Assembly (NCBI GenBank): GCA_021773355.1 | Contig: JAJFKE010000010.1 | Location: 62,001-126,000, forward strand | DNA from: Gammaproteobacteria bacterium | Lineage (GTDB): Bacteria; Pseudomonadota; Gammaproteobacteria; Pseudomonadales; Pseudohongiellaceae | DNA: 64,000 nt | Direction: 5' to 3' | Made by a program: the position numbers and the translations under genes | The notes under the pieces: model-generated | Seen by the model: the letters and a program-made list of their open reading frames with translations, nothing else | Database searches by the model: none | Told to the model about the DNA's origin: nothing | Part shown: positions 16,458-24,632 of the stretch, in pieces | How the letters are laid out: the number at the start of each line of letters is the position of its first letter | Numbering within the stretch: the first letter of the stretch is position 1

Positions 16458-16820
16458 ATGCCAAGTCAAAAGAATAAAAAACACATAGGAAGCTGCCATT
16501 GTGGAAAAATCAAGTTTGAGGTTGTTAGCAACTTTTCTGAATTGACCGTGTGCGATTGCTCGATTTGTAAGCGAAGGAATGCACTAATGGTTAAGGTGCA
16601 CGAGAATCAATTTAATCTCCTTGAGGGCAAGGATTACTTGTCAGAGTACCAATTTCACACGAAAACAGCGAAACACTATTTTTGCAGGAAATGTGGAATA
16701 TATCCGTTCCATAGAAAACGAACAGCCGCAGATCACTATGGGGTAAATGTATTTTATTTAGAAGGGTTCAGTGCTGAAGGAATTGCTGTACGACAAACTG
16801 GAGGCTCGCAGCTAAATTAA
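16458..16820 (+). CDS. GFA-family zinc protein (cassette gene)
   Basis: 120 residues from the ATG at 16458; an upstream in-frame TTG overlaps the attC-like site. It is a Gfa/CENP-V-type zinc domain with two zinc clusters visible as GSCHCGKIKFEV, CDCSICKRRNALM and FCRKCGIYPFH. The canonical enzyme in this fold binds glutathione and formaldehyde, but most family members are uncharacterised, so only the fold is claimed. It is the last cassette-like gene before the convergent VOC/ALDH operon. Confidence 0.82.
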   Translation: MPSQKNKKHIGSCHCGKIKFEVVSNFSELTVCDCSICKRRNALMVKVHENQFNLLEGKDYLSEYQFHTKTAKHYFCRKCGIYPFHRKRTAADHYGVNVFYLEGFSAEGIAVRQTGGSQLN

Positions 16821-16841
16821 CCTATGTTCGAGATAGCGAAA

Positions 16842-16888
16842 GTTAACAAACGAATCAAAGTGGGGGGCAACTGACCCTGCGCCCCTTC
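16842..16888 (+). repeat. Possible truncated terminal attC
   Basis: GTTAACAAACGAATCAAAG precedes an imperfect stem TGGGGGGC / GCGCCCC. The left half resembles an attC start, but no right core GTTRRRY follows before the convergent VOC gene. It may mark the right edge of the array. Confidence 0.3.
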
Positions 16889-16895
16889 AAAGACA

Positions 16896-17300
16896 CTAGG
16901 AAGTCTCTAACAACTCTACCCAGTTACCATCCGGATCGGCAATAATGGCAATGGTAATTCCTTCACGCACAACTTTGGCTGGCACTACGATCTTTGCTCC
17001 AGCGGCAGCCGCTTTCTCGACGCTGGCCTCCAGATTGCCTACGGTAATCGTCCAGTAGCGATAACCGTTGGCTCCGCGAATTCCACCGGGTGCCGCGTCG
17101 GCAGGCGCAGCAGGGTCGAGTTCGATGACTTTAATCACACTGTCGCCAACCTTGAAACGGTTCATGGTGCCGCCGCCGGGCATGGGGATTGATGCGTCAA
17201 ATTCCAAACCCAGGGTTTCCCCGTAGAAAGCCATCATGGCGCCAATGTCTTTTGCGACAATGCCAATATCGATTGCAGCTTTTTTAACTTCAACAGTCAT
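16896..17300 (-). CDS. VOC-superfamily (glyoxalase-like) protein
   Basis: 134 residues, one pair of beta-alpha-beta-beta-beta modules. The N-terminal AAIDIGIVAKDIGAMMAFYG begins the first module. The C-terminal module ends with GITIAIIADPDGNWVELLE, the typical VOC metal-Glu strand. It could be a lyase, dioxygenase or isomerase-like protein; the substrate is unknown. It follows the aldehyde dehydrogenase on the same strand after 19 bases with its own AAAGGA ribosome-binding site, so the two are probably one operon. A role in aldehyde or ketone catabolism is inferred from context only. Confidence 0.85.
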   Translation of the reverse strand: MTVEVKKAAIDIGIVAKDIGAMMAFYGETLGLEFDASIPMPGGGTMNRFKVGDSVIKVIELDPAAPADAAPGGIRGANGYRYWTITVGNLEASVEKAAAAGAKIVVPAKVVREGITIAIIADPDGNWVELLETS

Positions 17301-17319
17301 CTCAATATCCTTTTGTTAA

Positions 17320-18744
17320 TCAAGCAGCGCCTAACATGGCTTTGGTTTCCAGATATTCTTCGAAACCTTCGAGGCCCCATTCACGGCCATTGCCTGATTT
17401 CTTGTAGCCACCGAATGGAGAGGAGAAGTCAGGTCCCGCGCCATTGATGTGCACCATGCCGGTTCGGATTTGTCGCGCAATCTTCTCGGCATGTGCGGGT
17501 TCGCCTGATACGTAACCGGACAAGCCGTACTCGGTGTCGTTGGCGATGCGTACTGCATCGGCATCATCTTCGTAACCCAGGATAGACAATACCGGCCCAA
17601 AAATTTCTTCTCTGGCGATGGTCATATCATTCGTTACATTGGCAAACACGGTAGGCTGAATGAAGTAGCCTTTGTCTATGCCGTCTGGTCGGCCGGGACC
17701 GCCGACGATTAATTCGGCACCTTCTTCAATGCCTTTCTCGATCAGGCCGGTAATCTTGTTGAACTGCAACTCGCTGACCACAGGGCCCAGCCTTGTGTTT
17801 TCATCAGCCGGATCGCCCACACTGGCTTTAGCGGCGGCGGCCTTCGCTATCTCAATAGCTTCTGCCATGCGTGCCTTGGGGACTAACATTCTGGTTGGTG
17901 CATTACATGACTGGCCACTGTTGCCGAAGCAACTTATAACGCCGCCACTTACGGCTCTACTGAGGTCGGCATCGTCGAGAATGATATTGGCAGATTTGCC
18001 ACCCAGTTCCTGTGTGACTCGTTTGATACCATCAGCTGCTGCCTTTGCAACTTCCTGACCGGCGCGCGTGGAACCAGTAAAGGAAACCACATCTATTTCA
18101 GGGTGGGAGGAAATTGCAGCGCCAACGGTTGGACCATCGCCATTAACCAGATTGAAAACGCCGGCAGGCAGTCCAGACTCGGCAATAATCTCTGTCAGAA
18201 TATAGGCACTGAGCGGAGCAATCTCGCTAGGCTTTAATACTATGGTGCAACCCGCAGCCAGTGCCGGCGCAACCTTGCAGGCTATCTGATTCAGGGGCCA
18301 ATTCCATGGGGTGATAAAGCCACAGACGCCCGCTGCTTCTTTCACTATTTTTGTAGTGCCACGTACTTCTTCAAATTCGTAATTTTCCAATATGCCCAGA
18401 ATATTAGCGAAGTGGCCCATGCCACTGCCTAGCTGTGCCGTCTTCGCCAGACCCATGGGTGCCCCCATTTCATTGGAGATCGCTGTAGCGATCTCCTCAC
18501 CGCGAGCCTTCATGCCGGCAATGATATTTCCAATTACCGCCTTACGCTCTTCGATAGTAGATTGTGACCAGGAAGGGAACGCGGCTCTGGCGGCCTTTGC
18601 TGCGGCGTCCACATCATCGGCGGTGCCCATGCTGATGGTCGCGAAGGCTTCTTCGGTAGCAGGGTTTATGACATCCAGCGTGGACCGATTTGTCGGTTCT
18701 ACCCATTCGCCGTTGATAAAGAATTTGTTATAAGCCTTGGTCAT
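17320..18744 (-). CDS. NAD(P)-dependent aldehyde dehydrogenase
   Basis: 474 residues, standard ALDH length. The cofactor-domain segment GFITPWNWPLN (about 137-147) and GSTRAG (near 223-228) are followed by the catalytic Glu in QELGGKSANI and the nucleophilic Cys in GNSGQSCNAPTRM. The C-terminal EEIFGPVLSI and PFGGYKKSGNGREWG are conserved. Oxidises an aldehyde to the acid; the overall type resembles betaine/gamma-guanidino or general ALDHs. The ATG at 18744 has AGGAG eight bases upstream. First gene of an ALDH-VOC operon. Confidence 0.92.
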   Translation of the reverse strand: MTKAYNKFFINGEWVEPTNRSTLDVINPATEEAFATISMGTADDVDAAAKAARAAFPSWSQSTIEERKAVIGNIIAGMKARGEEIATAISNEMGAPMGLAKTAQLGSGMGHFANILGILENYEFEEVRGTTKIVKEAAGVCGFITPWNWPLNQIACKVAPALAAGCTIVLKPSEIAPLSAYILTEIIAESGLPAGVFNLVNGDGPTVGAAISSHPEIDVVSFTGSTRAGQEVAKAAADGIKRVTQELGGKSANIILDDADLSRAVSGGVISCFGNSGQSCNAPTRMLVPKARMAEAIEIAKAAAAKASVGDPADENTRLGPVVSELQFNKITGLIEKGIEEGAELIVGGPGRPDGIDKGYFIQPTVFANVTNDMTIAREEIFGPVLSILGYEDDADAVRIANDTEYGLSGYVSGEPAHAEKIARQIRTGMVHINGAGPDFSSPFGGYKKSGNGREWGLEGFEEYLETKAMLGAA

Positions 18745-18866
18745 TTTCCTACTCCTGTCTATTCGATTACACTGTACTGGCTACATTTTGGGCTAGCTAG
18801 TATACCCGATTTTTACTGCCCTATAAGGGCCAATCTACTATCAACCGAAATCCATAGAAGGTAGTA

Positions 18867-19643
18867 ATGTTTAACTCGATAGAACGCGCCATTGGGCAGC
18901 GTCTGGCCAATTTTCTGAGTAAGGGTTTGCCGGGATATCAGCGTCTGGATACGATTGACATTGCCGATGTCGCGGCGGTGCTGGAAAAAGGAGATATCGT
19001 ACTGATCGATGGAAATTCCCGCATCAGTACCGCCATAAAGTATCTGACGCAATCCACCTGGTCCCATGCCTGCCTGTATGTTGGAGAGAATGGCGATAGC
19101 AGCGCGGCGCTTAATTTGCTGGAGGCAGATTTGAAGGATGGTGTGCATCTGGTGAATCTCGATCACTACGCCAACTTCAACCTGCGCATTTGCAGGCCGG
19201 TGAATCTAAGTGAGAAAGAGTCCCAGTGCTTAGTGGATTTCGCAAAGCAACGCTTAGGACATCTATATGACTTGAAAAATGTGATCGACCTGATTCGTTA
19301 TGTCATTCAAAAGCCGGCTGTGCCGAATCGTTATCGGCGCTCACTTCTAAGTTTAGGTAGTGGCGAGCCCACCAAGGCGATCTGCTCAACCTTGATCGCG
19401 GAATCTTTTCAGTCAATTGATTATCCTATACTGCCAAGGCACAACGGGGAAAAAGGAGAGGCAGGGGAGGTCCCGCGTTACTATAAGCGCCACTTCACCC
19501 ATTTTACGCCCAGAGATTTTGACCTCTCTCCCTATTTTCGGATTATTAAACCAACCTTAGAAGGTGGCTTCGACCACCACAGTCTTTTGTGGGAAGAAAA
19601 GAAAGAAGAGAGTGAAAAGCCAGGGGTGGTGCTCGACAATTGA
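18867..19643 (+). CDS. YiiX-like permuted NlpC/P60 cysteine peptidase-fold protein
   Basis: 258 residues. The permuted papain-like order is visible. A His-containing segment (TWSHACLYVG, about 60-69) follows the characteristic EKGDIVLIDG opening near 44. The Cys comes late, in AICSTLIAESFQSI (about 170-183), as in YiiX/YebB. Family members are amidases or acyltransferases acting on cell-wall or lipid substrates. No signal peptide is evident. GAAGG precedes the ATG by a few bases. It converges with the S41 gene, whose end is 10 bases away. Confidence 0.75.
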   Translation: MFNSIERAIGQRLANFLSKGLPGYQRLDTIDIADVAAVLEKGDIVLIDGNSRISTAIKYLTQSTWSHACLYVGENGDSSAALNLLEADLKDGVHLVNLDHYANFNLRICRPVNLSEKESQCLVDFAKQRLGHLYDLKNVIDLIRYVIQKPAVPNRYRRSLLSLGSGEPTKAICSTLIAESFQSIDYPILPRHNGEKGEAGEVPRYYKRHFTHFTPRDFDLSPYFRIIKPTLEGGFDHHSLLWEEKKEESEKPGVVLDN

Positions 19644-19653
19644 AGCCAAGAAC

Positions 19654-20748
19654 TCAGATAATATCTAAGAGCAGGGCGACGGCAGTTTCAAATTGTGGAT
19701 CACTGCGACTGCTTTGTTCGAAAGGGTAGGGGACCGACTCTTCAGGAATTACGCCGACGTCTTCAAATTCGAGTCCATCTATTCGTAGTTTATCGGCAGG
19801 AATATAGCGCAGAGTTCGTCCATCACCCTCGGTGAGCGTGCCCGAATCATCACTGTAATAACCGATCTCCCCGGCTGTGATTTCTCCCAGTGTAATTACC
19901 CGTTCTATCTTGGCTAGCCCGTAGGCGAATAATTCGGCTCCGCCGCGGGTCTCAGAGTTGATCATTACTGCCAGCGGTCGCCGATAGGGGCGTCCATTAA
20001 GCGCTGCAAAACCATGCGCTATATTGCTGTGACTGTTGGTGGGCGAAGATGAGCTAAAGTAGGCGCGGCCATTTGCCACAAACAATTCTAAATGTTTGCT
20101 GCTCAAATAGCCGTAGGAATTTCTCAGATCGATAATCAAGCCATCGCAGTGCTCAAACAGACCCACTATCTTTTCCAAAGTAAATAGATCGGCAGTGGTT
20201 CGGGAAAGCCCCCATAGTCGCAAATAGCCAATTGTTTTATTACCGGACGAGAAAACCTGAACACTTTCAATGGTGGCGGAACGGTAACTGTCATAGAGGT
20301 TTTCATAGACAGGCGACAGCTGAACGGTTTCTGCATTTCCACGTCTGCTGAATATTATTTCGTAGCTGTTCGCTGCAGGACTGAATTGGGAAGAATTTGA
20401 TGCTCGGCTATTGAAGGAATTAATCGGGTGAAAGGGCTGGCCATCGACGGAAACGATCTGATCGCCACGTTGTATGCCGGCCAGGTGCGCGGGATAGCCC
20501 TCCAGGGCTGCGCTCACTATATAGGCATTATTGATTAGGGCTACCTGGATGCCGATGTGGTTTAAGGCGATGCGCTGGGCGGCAGTATCGGCATCGAAGG
20601 CCTGAAGTAAATAGAATTCGAGTTCGCTATCGGGAATAAGACCGTCACCATCGATCTGAGCGCTGGCAGGCAGCACCACTAAACATAATATTGACAATAG
20701 TGCGGCAACAAACATCTTGCTCATTCGCAGCGTAGTTCCATATTCCAT
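19654..20748 (-). CDS. S41/C-terminal-processing-peptidase-like protein, probably inactive
   Basis: 364 residues. A signal peptide (1-30, cut after ASA) is followed by a PDZ domain (about 66-150, containing PAHLAGIQRGDQIVSVDGQP) and an S41 protease core (about 170-345) with DGLIIDLRNSYG. The segment aligning to the catalytic SASASE/TRSxKE motif reads NSETRGGAELFAYGL, so the nucleophilic Ser position is Gly. Unless another Ser takes over, this is a non-catalytic PDZ-S41 protein. It begins three bases after the GST stop, so the two are co-transcribed. The inner Met at residue 9 is an alternative start. Confidence 0.75.
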   Translation of the reverse strand: MEYGTTLRMSKMFVAALLSILCLVVLPASAQIDGDGLIPDSELEFYLLQAFDADTAAQRIALNHIGIQVALINNAYIVSAALEGYPAHLAGIQRGDQIVSVDGQPFHPINSFNSRASNSSQFSPAANSYEIIFSRRGNAETVQLSPVYENLYDSYRSATIESVQVFSSGNKTIGYLRLWGLSRTTADLFTLEKIVGLFEHCDGLIIDLRNSYGYLSSKHLELFVANGRAYFSSSSPTNSHSNIAHGFAALNGRPYRRPLAVMINSETRGGAELFAYGLAKIERVITLGEITAGEIGYYSDDSGTLTEGDGRTLRYIPADKLRIDGLEFEDVGVIPEESVPYPFEQSSRSDPQFETAVALLLDII

Positions 20749-20751
20749 GGT

Positions 20752-21375
20752 CTATTCGATGACAGCCATGGCTCGTTGCGCGGATGCTCTTTGGTAGTGT
20801 CGATCCCGTAGGGCGACATATTTCTCTGGCACTTCAAACTCGAAACGAATAGCCCAGTTAAAGGTATGGGCCAATAGGATATCTACCATGCTAAAACTAT
20901 TGCCAATCGCATACTCGCCTTCCCCTAACAAATGATCTAGCGTGTTGACGGCTTTCTTGAATTCGAATTTGGCTGTTTCAAATATTTTCGGTACTCTATA
21001 TTCCTCGGGAAGGGCGAACATATGTTTTCCCTTGGTCCACAATGGTTGCTCCAGTTCCGCCAACACAAAAAACACCAGCTCATCAAGGTGGGCATAGGCA
21101 GGTGTACTCATTTTCGGTAGCAAGCCTGATTCTGGAGCATTGCGGGCAATATAGTTCATGATGGCAATGCTTTCGGTCAGGATCAGCTCGCCGTCGACTA
21201 AGGTAGGAACCTTGCCTTGAACATTAAGCGCCAGATAGTTTGGATGCTTGGCGCTATCGGCTTCACTGCCATCGGTTCTCAGTGTAGTCGCCACATATTC
21301 GTATTCCAGACCACTTTCTTCCAGGGCCCAGAGGGCGCGGAAGGATCGGGATTGAGCCATGCCGTAGAGTTTCAT
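20752..21375 (-). CDS. Glutathione S-transferase family protein
   Basis: 207 residues, canonical GST length. The N-terminal thioredoxin-like domain (1-80) carries SRSFRALWALEESGLEYEY, VQGKVPTLVDGE (cis-Pro) and LTESIAIMNYI (Glu-Ser glutathione gamma-Glu site). An all-helical C-terminal domain has SMVDILLAHTFNWA (N-capping and hydrophobic staple). It is cytoplasmic. Activity may be conjugation, peroxidase or isomerisation; not resolvable here. First gene of a two-gene unit with the S41-like gene; the terminator of the next gene upstream lies at 21395-21431. Confidence 0.88.
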   Translation of the reverse strand: MKLYGMAQSRSFRALWALEESGLEYEYVATTLRTDGSEADSAKHPNYLALNVQGKVPTLVDGELILTESIAIMNYIARNAPESGLLPKMSTPAYAHLDELVFFVLAELEQPLWTKGKHMFALPEEYRVPKIFETAKFEFKKAVNTLDHLLGEGEYAIGNSFSMVDILLAHTFNWAIRFEFEVPEKYVALRDRHYQRASAQRAMAVIE

Positions 21376-21394
21376 TTAATGTATTCCTGTCTCG

Positions 21395-21431
21395 AAAAAA
21401 CAAATGGTGTTGTCACAAGGACAACACCATT
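21395..21431 (-). terminator. Rho-independent terminator
   Basis: A perfect 12-bp stem (AATGGTGTTGTC / GACAACACCATT, loop of 5) followed on the minus strand by TTGTTTTTT. It lies 30 bases past the stop of the DUF1554-like gene. Confidence 0.85.
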
Positions 21432-21460
21432 CGGTTGCTGCGAGCTGCTATAGCAATAAA

Positions 21461-22114
21461 TTAATCAATGGCAAAGCAATAGAAATATCCTGCGCCACCG
21501 GTAGCTACCAGGTCTTCCTGACCGCAGCCTCTGGAGCCGTGTGCGCTATTCCATGAATTTGGATTTGCGCCGCCACCCTGTCTGTCAAAATGTCCGACCT
21601 GGGCAGAACCTTCATCGTTGCTGGTCCAGTTATTACAGGTATGGTTGGCGCCATCGTCGATGAGTCGACCACTTAGCGAAGAGCCAGTAAGAATATCGTG
21701 CTGGTTGGGGCTGTCGCCACGACCCTTAACCTGATCGCCGTTTTCTGTCAGAGAATTGGCTTTTCCCAACTGCATATAGTCGCTGTGCAGATTGTTCAGG
21801 GTGCTGGCAACTTCGACACCTTCGGCGTTGTACCAGGGGCCAAAGCCTATGCGCTCTCTGGCGTTAACTCGAGGTGAGTTTGTGGTTTCATGGGCGCTTA
21901 GATAAGCATGCCAGGTCTTGCCGCGCGAGCCGGCTGCTTGAGCCAGCGTTGCACAATGTGCATCGGCACCTGCCAAGCCACCCAAATTGGCACCGTCACC
22001 GGAGCCTATACTGGTGATAAAAAAGCTCATTTCGTTTTCTTGTGAATTAATTGTGCTGAATGTAGCTGCTGCCGAAATGGCGATGGCAGATGCCAGGATT
22101 AATTTCTTGTTCAT
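21461..22114 (-). CDS. Secreted DUF1554-like (lectin-like) protein
   Basis: 217 residues from the ATG at 22114, which has AAGGAGT seven bases upstream and starts a signal peptide (MNKKLILASAIAISAAATFS). The mature region begins with FFITSIGSGDGANLGGLAG, then ADAHCATLAQAAG. This matches the opening of DUF1554/endostatin-like C-type-lectin-fold proteins (G-x-x-GGLxGADxxC), followed by conserved WHAYLS, NWTSN and paired Cys (HTCNNW, GCGQED, FYCFA). Secreted or periplasmic, role unknown. Own terminator downstream. The adjacent upstream gene is the PQQ dehydrogenase on the same strand after 94 bases. Confidence 0.7.
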   Translation of the reverse strand: MNKKLILASAIAISAAATFSTINSQENEMSFFITSIGSGDGANLGGLAGADAHCATLAQAAGSRGKTWHAYLSAHETTNSPRVNARERIGFGPWYNAEGVEVASTLNNLHSDYMQLGKANSLTENGDQVKGRGDSPNQHDILTGSSLSGRLIDDGANHTCNNWTSNDEGSAQVGHFDRQGGGANPNSWNSAHGSRGCGQEDLVATGGAGYFYCFAID

Positions 22115-22208
22115 GAACAAACTCCTTGATTGCTTTCTCTTTAAATTGAACATTTTTTAATTGTGGAGAGTGAGTCGGGGGGTCCATTTTAGCAGACCCC
22201 CGTGCATT

Positions 22209-24212
22209 CTAGTGAGCAGCTGACTGTTGCTCCGCTGCTCCCGGTAGTGCCATCGCAGTAAGCGTGCTTCCAGTCTGCAGAATGACATACTGATGCCCTT
22301 CGTGGGTCCAGGAACTCATGCCATAGCGACTGGCGGCAGGAACTTCGACTCTGCCGACTTCCCCGCCAGTAGCCTTGTCGATGGCAAATAATTGCGGTGT
22401 ACCATCAGTGTCCACGTCGGAATAGATGAGAAGGTTTGCGGTGGCCACCATGGCCACGGCATTGCCGGTACCCGTGTTGCCAATATCCACGCCCTGCAGT
22501 TCAGGTAGATTCGCTATGCGCGCCGGTGTCTCACCGGTTGGAATCATCCATAGATGCTCGCCTGTGTTCATATCGATAGCGGTAATGCGGCTATAGGGCG
22601 GTTTCCACAGCGGAATTCCTAATGGGTGTCTAGGTGTAGGACCACCCCGACCAGCAGCATACTGAGACAGGGTGGTGCCAGTCGGCGCGTCATAGTAAGT
22701 ATCTGCCTCTTCACCGGTGACCAGCGGTCTGGCGGAGCAGCTGGAACGAGAAGTTACATACAGGATGCCCGTAACAGGATCTGCCACAGAAGGGTGAGTG
22801 ATATTGACCGCGCCGGAGGGACAGATCATTGAGGAAATTTTACCCAATGGGTTGTCTCTGTGCAGCGGAGGATTGAATACCGGTCCTAGCTGGTAGTCGG
22901 CTACGGCTGCTATCGCCTGGGCTCGAATTTCGGGCGTAAAATCAACCAGGGTATCCAGACTCAGTCCCTGCATATCAAATGGTGCAGGCTTGGTGGGGAT
23001 TGGCTGAGTCGTTGCCAACTTCTCACCAGGCACGATGGAGGCCGGTACCGGTATTTCTTCGATAGGCCAGATTGGTTCACCGGTTTCCCGGTTGAAGGTG
23101 TACACCAAACCCTGCTTGGTAGGCTGTGCCACGATTGGAACTAGGCCCTGTTCAGTATTCACATCCAATAGTATGGGTGCAGTGGGCGTATCGAAGTTCC
23201 AAATGTCATGATGCACCATCTGGAAATGCCAGGCTCTTTCGCCGGTTCGGGCATTCAATGCAATCAGACTAGTGCCGTACAGATTGTCACCGGGATGGTG
23301 TCCTCCATAGTAGTCGATAGTCACGCCGTTGGTCGGAATATACACCAGACCAAGTTCAGGGTCGGCGGATATAGGCGCCCAGGAGGAGATGTCACCGGTG
23401 TACTGCCAGGCATCGTTCTCCCAGGTTTCATGTCCATATTCGCCAGGCTGGGGAATAACATTGAACTTCCACAGGAATTCGCCTGTTTTGGCGTCGTAAC
23501 CGAGCATGTCTCCTGGTACGTTTTCGATTCTGGACTGGTTGTAGCCCTGCTCAGCAGAATTGCCAACGATGACTACATCATTCACCACGATGGGTGGAGA
23601 AGAAGAAGTTATGTAGCCTCGTTCCAGGGGAATACCTTCATAAGGGTCATAGGGGTGACCGAGATCGGCCAGCAAATCGACAACACCTGTATCGGGGAAT
23701 CCTTCGATGGGTACTGGCTTGCCGAAACCTTCCAGCGGTGCGCCTGTTTCAGCATCCAGCGCGGTGAGGAAAAACCCGGGTGAGATTATATAAATAATGT
23801 CCTTGCCATCCACCTGCCCATAACCAACACCCTTGCCGTAGTCGGCACGCATTGAGTACTGGTAGCGCTCAGTGTTTGGTTCGCGATAGGACCAGATTGT
23901 CTCTCCGCTCTTGGGATCGATGGCAATCACATGACGCCGTGCACCGGCTACGGTGTACATACGGCCATTGATGTAGCTGGGTGTAGATCGACCACTCTGG
24001 GCCTGAAAGCTGGAACCATCCCATTGCCAGGCTACTTCCAGTTGATTGAAATTCTCGGCGCTTATTTGCTCCGCCGGAGAGTAGCGAGTATGAGCAAAGT
24101 CATTGCCCAAGGTAGTCCACTCAACCGTATCCTGCTGGGCTGACGCTAGGGAAGCCAGCGATGCAAGCATGACAGTTGCAAGGGAATTCAATAATTGACG
24201 CATTTTTATCAT
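22209..24212 (-). CDS. Periplasmic PQQ-dependent dehydrogenase (quinoprotein)
   Basis: 667 residues. A signal peptide (about 1-25, cut after ASA) is followed by an eight-bladed beta-propeller with repeated W motifs such as GNSAEQG, GYDAKTGEFLWKFN, TGERAWHFQMVHHDIWNFD and YTFNRETGEPIWPIEE. These are typical of quinoprotein glucose/alcohol dehydrogenases. It has no C-terminal cytochrome c and no membrane domain. Electrons probably pass to a separate carrier. The start at 24212 is favoured by GAGG eight bases away; a Met three residues in is the alternative. A TonB receptor lies upstream on the same strand, separated by 420 bases. The substrate could be a sugar or an alcohol. Confidence 0.88.
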   Translation of the reverse strand: MIKMRQLLNSLATVMLASLASLASAQQDTVEWTTLGNDFAHTRYSPAEQISAENFNQLEVAWQWDGSSFQAQSGRSTPSYINGRMYTVAGARRHVIAIDPKSGETIWSYREPNTERYQYSMRADYGKGVGYGQVDGKDIIYIISPGFFLTALDAETGAPLEGFGKPVPIEGFPDTGVVDLLADLGHPYDPYEGIPLERGYITSSSPPIVVNDVVIVGNSAEQGYNQSRIENVPGDMLGYDAKTGEFLWKFNVIPQPGEYGHETWENDAWQYTGDISSWAPISADPELGLVYIPTNGVTIDYYGGHHPGDNLYGTSLIALNARTGERAWHFQMVHHDIWNFDTPTAPILLDVNTEQGLVPIVAQPTKQGLVYTFNRETGEPIWPIEEIPVPASIVPGEKLATTQPIPTKPAPFDMQGLSLDTLVDFTPEIRAQAIAAVADYQLGPVFNPPLHRDNPLGKISSMICPSGAVNITHPSVADPVTGILYVTSRSSCSARPLVTGEEADTYYDAPTGTTLSQYAAGRGGPTPRHPLGIPLWKPPYSRITAIDMNTGEHLWMIPTGETPARIANLPELQGVDIGNTGTGNAVAMVATANLLIYSDVDTDGTPQLFAIDKATGGEVGRVEVPAASRYGMSSWTHEGHQYVILQTGSTLTAMALPGAAEQQSAAH

Positions 24213-24632
24213 TATTAGTACCTCGTTATAGAAGGTTGCTGAGTGCTAATCTCTCGAGATTGAACTCAATCGCAGATCATTTCGAGATCAACAACAGCAG
24301 GGTAAAACTTCACCAAGAGTCCGGCAGTTACAGGCTCTGAGAGTAACGCAGCTATGGCTTTTTGTCATGCAACATTGAAGTCTCTTAGCACAAGCGACGT
24401 TATTTTAAGTTGCACAGAGAGAACCATCGCTGAATGCCAGAACTACGGGGGAGTGTGACGCTGCGACTGCGCCATGTTTAATTGTTAGTTAGATCTAGTA
24501 CGCTTGTCTTTCCGACAAATTTGAGGAAAAGCAGCGCATTCCTGCAGGGGCTAAGGGGCGATCACGATTTCCATTGGCTGCTTGAATAGCAGCCGGCCAC
24601 CAAGACAGGCTGACTTGAAATCGAACTCTCGC
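24213..24632. other. Intergenic region with leader/terminator-like hairpins
   Basis: 420 bases between two leftward genes. A perfect hairpin GGCTGCTtgaatAGCAGCC (24576-24594) is 39 bases past the TonB receptor stop; without a T-run it is only a weak terminator candidate. A symmetric AATCTCTCGAGATT (24248-24261) lies 36 bases upstream of the PQQ dehydrogenase start and could be an operator. No gene or riboswitch was recognised. Confidence 0.4.
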
